From: Pseudoprevotella muciniphila
GTDB taxonomy: Bacteria > Bacteroidota > Bacteroidia > Bacteroidales > Bacteroidaceae
Assembly (NCBI RefSeq): GCF_003265305.2
Contig: NZ_CP033459.1
Location: forward strand, 2,046,001-2,110,000
Direction of reading: 5' to 3'
DNA: 64,000 nt
Positions 57,482 through 64,000 of this stretch are shown piece by piece (the first letter of the stretch is position 1; each line of letters begins with the position of its first letter). The translations under genes were made by a program, and so were the position numbers. The notes under the pieces are model-generated. The model had not been told where the DNA came from. It did no database searches and saw only the letters and a program-made list of their open reading frames with translations.

Positions 57482-59871
57482 CCTGAACTGTAGAAAATAT
57501 ACTCGTTGTCGAGGCTCTCTTTCTCCAAAGGTACGATGATTTCCTTCATCCAGTTGGGAATACCCTTGTCGGGCTGTGTTTCCAGACTCTTCTGCCATTC
57601 CTCGTCTGTGGTACGCGGAGCGGCAACATCTTCCTGGAACTCACGATAGGAGAATACGGCACCGCGCGTGAGGTAGAGGTAGCCGTCGATTTCCACTACC
57701 ACATAAATCTCGTGGGCAGGACCGACTGCTTCATAGAGGACAGACTTGTTTGGGTTGTTAAGGCCATTCGCCGTATAGACATCTGCCACGACGGCTATCG
57801 ACTTGTCAGCGCCGTTCACTTCGCTCCATTCCGACAGGAATTCATCAGGTTCTGTAACGAGGTTCAGCGTGATATATTCGAAAGTAGAACCAATCACTCT
57901 TATCTGGTTGTATTCCTGTTCAGTGAGTTTATGTCCTGCAAGTTCTTTCATGCTGCAGTTGAGCAGGAATTCGGCTTGTTCGCGCAAGTCGGCAGCCGCA
58001 GTGGTACCTTTCTCTGTTTCGAGGCCAAAGCGTTTCAGTACGTCCATCGTGGCATCAATGAGTTCAATCGCTTTGGTCCAGTAGGCGATGTTGGGCTCCA
58101 CATAGCCCTTCACGATGGGGTCGGGAGGTCCGCCGCCGCCACACTCGGCAGCCATGGGTTGTTTGGCATAGAGGATGGCATCGTGCTTGAGTTCTGCCCA
58201 TGAGGCAAGTGCCGTGTTCAGGTTTTTCTTCTCCCATTGTGGTGTCTGCATGAAGTTGGGATATTTTTTATTCTTGCTGTTGACATCCTTCAGCGAAGCA
58301 ATCCATTTGTTTGCCACTGTTTGGTCCCAGTCAATCTCTCCCATGCGGGTCTTCATGCGTTCCAGGTTGCTGGTGAACATGTTCCAGTTCTGCTGCTCTT
58401 TGAGTTCTTCGATAAGTATGCGCTCTGCAGGTGAAATGCCGATGGAAGCGAGTACGTCGAGTCCCTTGGGTGTGCCGCGCAATGTGGGTGAATTGTCATA
58501 GTCAACCATTTCTTGCAGTACTTCTCCGTCGGGCATATAGCGCTGTGGCATCAGGCATATTTTGTATGCGCTCGACATCAGGAATTTGGGCTTGATGCGC
58601 GACTGTTTCTTCGACAATTCTTCCAAAGCCGTGCGGATGGCTTCGAATTTGGCATCGTCGTTGAAGAGTTCGGTGAGTGTGCAGCCGCTCTTCTGTATTT
58701 CTTTATACACCTGCAAGATGCTGACGTCATCGGGCATACCCATCAGGTAGGTGATAGGCGCGGTCAGGTCGTTGTACATCTTGGTTAACTTATGATTGCT
58801 ACCCACAGTCTGTGCCATGAGCAGGGCTTGCTGCAACTGGTCGTCCTTGTCTGTGCCGAAGGGCACATTCTGCAGCCACATCATGGCGCGGAAATAGCGT
58901 TGCAGCGTTTCGTTGCGGGTGTAGTGTCCGCGTGGGCGATAGATGTTGTAGATGAACTTGGGCATCTCTCTTTCAGAGGTGTAGCCCAGGAATTCGGAGT
59001 AGAAGGTCCCGGCATCATTCACGTGTGCTATCTCTTCCTTCACCATTTCAGTGTAGGATGCTGCCACTGGCAGAACTTTCCCCGTAATCAGGGCGTATGC
59101 AATGGCATAGTAGGCGGTGTTGTGCTCTGCTGCAGCCTTTATTTTAGCATCGGTGGCTGTGGCTGCCTCTTGCTTCATCAGGTCGTAGTTCTGCTTGATG
59201 AAATCCGTTACCATCGGCGAGAATTTCTGTTGCTCCGTCTCTTTGAGCAGGCAGTCGAAGAACATGTGGAATGCCTGGAGATAGAGGTCTGTCGTTACGA
59301 AACTGGGGAACTGGCGGTAGTCGTTGTTCTCATAGATGTGGAAGAGTTGATCTTTTTTGTCAGGCACGATGGCAAAACCATTCTTGGCGATGGCGTTGTA
59401 GAGGCGTGGTTCGAAATCATTCAACTGGAATGGGTTGATGATGTTGTCCATATTGGTCATCATGCCGTCAGGCACATCGTTGTTCTTTGCCTTCAATTGG
59501 TTTTCATGGTCTTCTAACTTTTTGATGAAAGCCTTCTCTTCTGGTGAATACTTAATAGGTGCTGCCTTGTTGTCTTCTTCTTTCGAATAGCGGTCCCACA
59601 TCTTTTCAGAATACCACGAGGTGGCATCAAAGAGTCCGCGCAGGTCGCCTTCCATGAAGCAATAGCCCTGTCGTGCTGCCGGGGCATTGCGCAGGATGCG
59701 TGTCTCTGCAATGGAGAGGCTGCTCACGTCAATGTTGAGGGGTAGTTTCTTGTTGAGTCGCTCCACGTCGATGTGGGCTTTGCCCGGAATGATGACGGGG
59801 TGGGGCTTCTTCTGTGCGTTCATTGTCATTGCGACAATAACGCTTGCTAAGGTTAAGAATAACTTTTTCAT
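57475..59871 (-). CDS. DUF3160 domain-containing exported protein
   Basis: The 798-residue protein has a signal peptide (about 1-19, ending MNAQ). Typical DUF3160 features are 'FAIVPDKKDQLFHIYENNDYRQFPSFVTTDLYLQAFHMFFDCLLKETE' near residue 170-230, a large helical centre, and C-terminal 'DVYTANGLNNPNKSVLYEAVGPAHEIYVVVEIDGYLYLTRGAVFSYREF'. It is probably periplasmic or outer-membrane lipid-free. Function is unknown. It lies between a small secreted protein (33-bp gap) and capA (overlap), defining a three-gene operon. Confidence 0.87.
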   Translation of the reverse strand: MKKLFLTLASVIVAMTMNAQKKPHPVIIPGKAHIDVERLNKKLPLNIDVSSLSIAETRILRNAPAARQGYCFMEGDLRGLFDATSWYSEKMWDRYSKEEDNKAAPIKYSPEEKAFIKKLEDHENQLKAKNNDVPDGMMTNMDNIINPFQLNDFEPRLYNAIAKNGFAIVPDKKDQLFHIYENNDYRQFPSFVTTDLYLQAFHMFFDCLLKETEQQKFSPMVTDFIKQNYDLMKQEAATATDAKIKAAAEHNTAYYAIAYALITGKVLPVAASYTEMVKEEIAHVNDAGTFYSEFLGYTSEREMPKFIYNIYRPRGHYTRNETLQRYFRAMMWLQNVPFGTDKDDQLQQALLMAQTVGSNHKLTKMYNDLTAPITYLMGMPDDVSILQVYKEIQKSGCTLTELFNDDAKFEAIRTALEELSKKQSRIKPKFLMSSAYKICLMPQRYMPDGEVLQEMVDYDNSPTLRGTPKGLDVLASIGISPAERILIEELKEQQNWNMFTSNLERMKTRMGEIDWDQTVANKWIASLKDVNSKNKKYPNFMQTPQWEKKNLNTALASWAELKHDAILYAKQPMAAECGGGGPPDPIVKGYVEPNIAYWTKAIELIDATMDVLKRFGLETEKGTTAAADLREQAEFLLNCSMKELAGHKLTEQEYNQIRVIGSTFEYITLNLVTEPDEFLSEWSEVNGADKSIAVVADVYTANGLNNPNKSVLYEAVGPAHEIYVVVEIDGYLYLTRGAVFSYREFQEDVAAPRTTDEEWQKSLETQPDKGIPNWMKEIIVPLEKESLDNEYIFYSSGC

Positions 59872-59904
59872 GGGTATAATGATTATAAAGTCCGGATTGT
59901 TGTT

Positions 59905-60408
59905 TTAGTCTTGATAGAAAATACTTATCGCTTCTTCTCTTGTAACGTTCTTGATGAGGAACCGCTCAAAACCCATACCGAAATGCGCCCAGCGGTATTC
60001 TGCCACCACATATTTTCCGTCTTTCGTGGTTTCAAGGCTTCGGATGAGTCCGTCCTTGAAACGGAAGTCTTCCAGAATGCCGCCCAATTTTGACCCCATC
60101 CAGAGTGGACGCACATAGCCGTTGTAGTTCTTGAAGATAAAAATTCTTCGCCCTTTCTCCTTGTAGTAGCGCGTACTCTTCACCACTCCCACCATGGCGT
60201 CAGTGCTGCCGTTGCCGTCCACATCGCCTGTGCAGAACTGATAGACGGGGTAGGGCAGTTCCCAACGGTCGCAGGTGGAGTCGGTCTTAAGCGTCAGAAA
60301 CGAAAGTGTGTCGTTCTTCTGCTCCAGAGAAAACTCCTGTCCGAAGGCAGTCGTGGCAACCAGCCAAATGCCTATAACCAATAACCGATGGCAAACCGTT
60401 CTCATCAC
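59905..60408 (-). CDS. Secreted protein with DxDxNG calcium-loop motif
   Basis: The 167-residue protein has a signal peptide (about 1-23, ending TTAFGQ). 'FCTGDVDGNGSTDAMVGVVKSTRYYKEKGRRIFIFKNYNGYVRPLWMGSKLGG' is an FG-GAP-like beta-blade with a calcium loop. It resembles the protein at 32915-33496. It is first in the DUF3160-capA operon. No enzymatic motif is visible. Confidence 0.7.
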   Translation of the reverse strand: MMRTVCHRLLVIGIWLVATTAFGQEFSLEQKNDTLSFLTLKTDSTCDRWELPYPVYQFCTGDVDGNGSTDAMVGVVKSTRYYKEKGRRIFIFKNYNGYVRPLWMGSKLGGILEDFRFKDGLIRSLETTKDGKYVVAEYRWAHFGMGFERFLIKNVTREEAISIFYQD

Positions 60409-60457
60409 ATCATTCTTTTGATTTCTTTCTTCAATACTTTAGACGAAAAATTTGCAA

Positions 60458-60465
60458 CAAAGTTA
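60458..60465 (-). promoter_or_regulatory. Promoter -7 element TAACTTTG of the DUF3160-capA operon
   Basis: Exact match on the minus strand, 49 bp upstream of the first ATG. Confidence 0.55.
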
Positions 60466-60534
60466 AAAATTGTAAACAAAAATTTTATAGCCGTTAGGTA
60501 AAAAATAATTATTGGTGTTCGGTAAAAGTTTCTA

Positions 60535-60714
60535 TAGGTGTCCGGTAAACGGGCTGAAAGCCCCAAAAGCGCAAAGCCCGGGGTAGCGCCCTGGGTGTAT
60601 GATCAAAAGCATTGGCGCGCTGTAAGCGCAAAAGCAGATATGCAAACAAAAAAGATTTGCGTAAATTCTTGATTCATAGCGCTTTTGCCCATTCAGAGCG
60701 TATTTACCAACATC
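60535..60714. other. GC-rich repeat fragments in a gene-free kilobase
   Basis: The segment has stems such as GGGCTGAAAGCCC and CCCGGGGTAGCGCCCTGGG, of the kind scattered through Bacteroidales intergenic DNA. GGCTTTCAGCC recurs inverted at about 60896. No coding evidence; short open frames here are artefacts. Confidence 0.5.
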
Positions 60715-60886
60715 CATAGAGAGGGTGTGTCAAAATAAATTGAGTGCGCTATCGCGCAGAAATCCTACAAATCTACTCAAATCTATCAAATTGATTTTCA
60801 GACGATTATTTTTTCATGATTTGTAATGATTTGCAAGATTTCTCGCCTTTTTGGCGACTTTATCAATTTTGACACACCCTCCTATG
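60715..60886. mobile_element. MITE-like element with terminal inverted repeats
   Basis: GAGGGTGTGTCAAAA (60721-60735) and TTTTGACACACCCTC (60867-60881) are perfect 15-bp terminal inverted repeats, extended outward by CATAG/CTATG with one unpaired base. The 130-bp interior encodes nothing. The ends resemble those of insertion sequences, and it is probably a non-autonomous derivative. No target duplication was read. Confidence 0.65.
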
Positions 60887-61156
60887 TGCTTTAAGGCTTT
60901 CAGCCTAATTCATAGTGCTAAAACTGACGCAACAAAGTCAAAGCGTAAGCCATCAAAGATTGCTCCCCCTTAAAACACCCATTCTTAGAGCGTGTAGGAA
61001 TTTTTCCTATCGATAAATCAGAAAGTTAGCCCTGCAAATCGCCTTTTTGCAAAGGAAAAATTGCATTTAGTTGGGATGGGCTACTTAGAAGTACGTGAGT
61101 TGGGTATAAAAAACTATTTCTGTCGTATGGCAGTCCCATAGGGACGTTACAACCAT

Positions 61157-61378
61157 AGGCAGGGGTGGAAGGAGCGAAGCGATTGGAACCCCTGTTATAT
61201 AGGGAATAGCATTGTGAGCCCAGTATGGGCGACACAGGAATTAACAGATTAAAACATCATGTTCATTGTGTGCAGATGTACCGTTATTTGTTTTTTCTGT
61301 ACCACCCCGATGGGGTTCATTTTTCATATATGCCGTAAAACAGGGGTTTCAGTCGCTTCGCTCCTTCCACCCCTGCCT
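61157..61378. repeat. Long inverted repeat with 40-bp arms
   Basis: Arms 61157-61196 and 61339-61378 match at 38 of 40 positions (each contains GGGGTGGAAGGAGCGAAGCGA or its complement), around a 142-bp centre. It has the form of a dispersed foldback element. The transcript, if made, would be a very strong hairpin downstream of the TonB receptor gene. Confidence 0.8.
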
Positions 61379-61438
61379 AAGCTGTATCGCCGCGCTGCGG
61401 CTAACGGATACCAATGATTATTTTATACCAAACTCACG

Positions 61439-63880
61439 TTAGAAATGCACGTTCAGGTCGATGCCGAAGTGTCGCGGTGTGCCGTACTGTGCAAAGGTGC
61501 GGTTCATGTTGACGAACCGGAACGTGCGGTAGTCGTTGCCTGTGAGGTTCTTGCCCCAGATGCCGATGGAAATGTTTTTGGCGAATTCTAAGCCGATGCG
61601 TGCACCCATCACAGCATAGAAAGGTTCGCGCATGGTGTTCGCTTCGTTCCAATACACATTGCCTGCTCCGAATACGTCCACGCCGGCACTGACAGCCTTG
61701 AGCCATGTGGTGCTGACGGGCTGGCGGAAGTCGAGGGCAGCATTGACGGTGTGTTCAGGCACGAAGGGCACGCGGTTATCGGTGTAGTCCACGTTGATGC
61801 CATTATTCATGCCGAGATCGTAGTTGGTAAATACTGCGTGGGTATAGCCATAACCTGCTGTGAGAAGCAAGCGGTTGCTGAGCATGGCAGCACGGAGTGA
61901 TACCTCAGCACCGCAACTGCGGCTCTTTCCGGCATTGACGAGGACGCGTCCGAATCCGCTCTCGGTGAAGCGCGCCAACTGCTGATTGCGCGTTTCTATC
62001 ATGAACAGCGAGGCATCGAGTTGCAGCGCCTGTCCGAAGAGGTTGAGGTGTGTGCCCACTTCGTAGTTCCACGAAGTTTCGGCTTCATATTGCAGTTGGT
62101 CGATGGCGGGTTCTTCGGGTATGTTGGCTGCCATGGCGCCCGTCATGCCTGCGATGGCGCGTTCCTTGCTGGCGTCGGGCAGCGGCATGGCATTGATGGT
62201 TCGGGTCACGTAGTCCTGCACGTTGATCATCATCTGGCGGCGCAGCAGTGTCTGACTGAGGTCGGAGTAGTTCTGGATGTTGTAGCCCCCACTACGATAA
62301 CCACGCGACACGAGGGCATAAACATTTCCCTTGTCTTTCCCGAAGTCGTATTGCAAAGCAAATTTTGGCAGGAGTTGCCACGTGTCGTAGTCTGTTTTCC
62401 CTGCGAATGCAGGATTGGACGACATCACCGCGTTAATCCTAAACGAAGGCATAGCGAAAGCATAGTATATGTCGCGCGCGGTCATACTGTTCAGTTCGAG
62501 TTTGTGGCGGTCGTAGTCGAGGCGCAGTCCCACTGTGAGCGAGAGGCCTTTCACGAAGAGGTCGTGCAGTGTGGACTGGTGGAAGATGGCTGCGTTCATG
62601 TTGGGTGTTCTGAACTTAGCCGTGAAAGGTATGTCCTGCTCGTTGAAAGCGAGGCTCATTGCTGGCATGGCGGGGTTGGAGAAGATGCGCGTAAATTGGC
62701 TGTTGAGGTAATCTACACCATCGCCGTAGAACGTTACAGGGCACGACGTGTTTGTCCATTGGTGGTTAGCGAAGACACCCGTTGTCCACTGCCACCACTT
62801 TCCAGGCTTACTCTTGACGGAAATCTCCTCAGAGATGCCGTTGAGCCTTTGTCGCTGTTCGAGGCTGAAGATGTCGATGGCGGTGAAGTCTTGGTCCATG
62901 AAGAGGCGGTCCTTCAGGTGCTGATATGCCGTGATGGAACTGAGGATGAAGTTCGGTGCCTCCCATGTGATGCCCAGTCCCGCATTGAAGAGGTTGCGCT
63001 GATAGAGGCTCTGTCGGTTTTGAGGAATCACACCTGTTGTGTTGTGCGTTATGGTATCTGCCAAGAGAACATACGGACAAGCGCGCTCGTCGCTGTATTC
63101 GTAACTTAGGTTGACATCAAATCGCAGGTTTCGATTCGCTTGCCATGCTATGCGCGATTTCACGCCTGCGGCATCGCTCTTATCTGCTTTGCTACCCCTC
63201 GTTACGTTGCGGAAGAAACCGCGCTGACCCTCGTAGAAGGCACCTACGCTGGCGGCAAGCGTGTTGTCCTTATTGTGGAGGAACGTGTTGAATTGTGCCT
63301 TCTTGCCTCCGCTGCGCGATGTGGCACCGAAGGCGATGTCTGTGCCATAGTGAGTGAAGGGATCGGCGGTGTGAATCTTGATGAGTCCGCCCATCGTGTT
63401 GCGCCCATAGAGGGTAGATTGCGGACCGCGAAGCACATCCACGCGGTCAACGTCGATAAAGTTGAAGTCGTATGCCGTCTTGTCGTGGAAAGGCATGTTA
63501 TCTACGTAAAGCCCCACAGCAGGCGAATTGATGCGCGAGCCGATGCCCCTAATGTAAGCCGCCGAAGTGAGGCGCGAACCATATTGCGGCATATAGAAAT
63601 TGGCAGACAGTGTGGCAGCTTCTTTGAGCGAGTTGCTACCTCTATTGTCGAGGTCATCCTTACTAATGAGCGACACCGACAGGGCTTGCTTTCTGAGCAG
63701 AGATGTCTCTTTCGGCGAAGCCACCACAATGGCAGTCTCAAGGTTCGTTACGCGCGACGTGTCGCCGTCGGCGGTGATGTCCGTGGGAGGAACAATGTCT
63801 GTGTTGGCAGGATTAGTGTTGCCCTTTGCGGAAACGCCTATCGCCACCGCCAGGAGCAGAAGTAGTGAGCCTTTTTTCAT
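61439..63880 (-). CDS. TonB-dependent outer-membrane receptor
   Basis: The 813-residue protein has a signal peptide (about 1-19). A TonB-box-like 'ETAIVVAS' (residues 48-55) is followed by a plug domain ('SVSLISKDDLDNRGSNSLKEAATLSANFYMPQYGSRLTSAAYIRGIGSRINSPAVGLYVDNMPF', 'DVDRVDVLRGPQSTLYGRNTMGGLIKI') and a 22-strand barrel ending in aromatic 'NVHF'. It has no SusC-type N-terminal carboxypeptidase-like domain and no SusD partner, so it belongs to the siderophore, heme or cobalamin type rather than a glycan-uptake pair. The ligand is unknown. It is complete. Confidence 0.93.
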   Translation of the reverse strand: MKKGSLLLLLAVAIGVSAKGNTNPANTDIVPPTDITADGDTSRVTNLETAIVVASPKETSLLRKQALSVSLISKDDLDNRGSNSLKEAATLSANFYMPQYGSRLTSAAYIRGIGSRINSPAVGLYVDNMPFHDKTAYDFNFIDVDRVDVLRGPQSTLYGRNTMGGLIKIHTADPFTHYGTDIAFGATSRSGGKKAQFNTFLHNKDNTLAASVGAFYEGQRGFFRNVTRGSKADKSDAAGVKSRIAWQANRNLRFDVNLSYEYSDERACPYVLLADTITHNTTGVIPQNRQSLYQRNLFNAGLGITWEAPNFILSSITAYQHLKDRLFMDQDFTAIDIFSLEQRQRLNGISEEISVKSKPGKWWQWTTGVFANHQWTNTSCPVTFYGDGVDYLNSQFTRIFSNPAMPAMSLAFNEQDIPFTAKFRTPNMNAAIFHQSTLHDLFVKGLSLTVGLRLDYDRHKLELNSMTARDIYYAFAMPSFRINAVMSSNPAFAGKTDYDTWQLLPKFALQYDFGKDKGNVYALVSRGYRSGGYNIQNYSDLSQTLLRRQMMINVQDYVTRTINAMPLPDASKERAIAGMTGAMAANIPEEPAIDQLQYEAETSWNYEVGTHLNLFGQALQLDASLFMIETRNQQLARFTESGFGRVLVNAGKSRSCGAEVSLRAAMLSNRLLLTAGYGYTHAVFTNYDLGMNNGINVDYTDNRVPFVPEHTVNAALDFRQPVSTTWLKAVSAGVDVFGAGNVYWNEANTMREPFYAVMGARIGLEFAKNISIGIWGKNLTGNDYRTFRFVNMNRTFAQYGTPRHFGIDLNVHF

Positions 63881-63910
63881 GCTGAATTTTACCTAATTAT
63901 AATTATGCCG

Positions 63911-63918
63911 CAAAATTA
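63911..63918 (-). promoter_or_regulatory. Promoter -7 element TAATTTTG for the TonB receptor
   Basis: Exact match, 30 bp before the receptor ATG on the minus strand. Confidence 0.6.
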
Positions 63919-64000
63919 CGCACAGCAACCTCCCCCCACAATCCTTATTTGTTAGGAAAAACACGATTTAAGCAGAAAATAAGGTTTGTCGTGAATTTTT

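Noticed and set aside
60532-60717. 61-residue minus-strand frame near the MITE
   Set aside because: It runs through GC-rich repeat stems and no start signals are present.
61026-61235. 69-residue minus-strand frame (ending QKGDLQG)
   Set aside because: It lies across dispersed repeat DNA with no promoter. Frames like this recur in Bacteroidales repeats and are artefacts.

Overview
The window looks like chromosomal DNA of a Bacteroidales bacterium, most likely Prevotella or a close relative. The evidence is the Bacteroidetes-type promoter element TAnnTTTG in front of more than twenty genes, a PorX-type response regulator and sorting-tail proteins of the type IX secretion system (T9SS), Bacteroidetes-restricted families (DUF4254, DUF3108, YfhO, DUF3160) and a tmRNA tag ending YALAA. 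The genus is inferred; no rRNA is present.

Layout. 0-4.8 kb: the 3' end of a secreted lectin-like protein, a DUF2442/DUF4160 pair (DUF4160 is frameshifted), an AAA ATPase with three phased palindromes in its leader, and an IS30-family insertion. 4.8-17.7 kb: ahcY-yfhO-DUF4359, DUF3108, a CAT-like acetyltransferase, a tryptophanase/tyrosine phenol-lyase, a large MscS channel, and DUF4254 with a GT9 heptosyltransferase. 17.7-22.4 kb (minus): a surface-glycan operon (secreted tail protein, WaaP-like kinase, GT10, GT2, UDP-galactopyranose mutase). 23-24 kb: an overlapping three-gene DUF3791-DUF3990-small-protein cassette, a candidate ADP-ribosyltransferase toxin module, followed by frr, a small membrane protein and rsgA. 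25.9-29.8 kb (minus): a lipoprotein, a C10 peptidase remnant, and a flavodoxin-cupin-DUF438/hemerythrin operon with a Crp/Fnr-type palindrome and its regulator. 29.9-36.5 kb: HlyC/CorC protein, PorX, a small secreted protein, tmRNA, a second AAA ATPase with palindromes, and an acyltransferase. 36.6-42.2 kb: divergent threonine catabolism genes (SDR threonine dehydrogenase and kbl), a TrpB2 and gpmI. 42.4-43.6 kb: two tandem-repeat arrays (85 and 102 bp) on either side of a GxxExxY nuclease-like gene. 44-51 kb: WYL regulator, T9SS type B protein, CapA, Na+/alanine symporter, FeoA-FeoB fusion. 51.4-57.5 kb (minus): a polysaccharide O-acylation operon (SGNH, MBOAT, two DHHW proteins). 57.5-60.4 kb: a secreted DxDxNG protein, DUF3160 and a second CapA. 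60.4-61.4 kb: a gene-free kilobase of inverted repeats. 61.4-63.9 kb: a TonB-dependent receptor.

Main themes are cell-surface and secretion biology (LPS/glycan assembly, O-acylation, T9SS, iron uptake) plus an unusually repeat-rich intergenic landscape. Imperfect 8-9-bp tandem arrays follow several genes, and longer arrays surround the GxxExxY gene. The strongest candidates for something undescribed are the DUF3791-DUF3990 cassette, the palindrome-controlled ATPases and the repeat-flanked GxxExxY locus.
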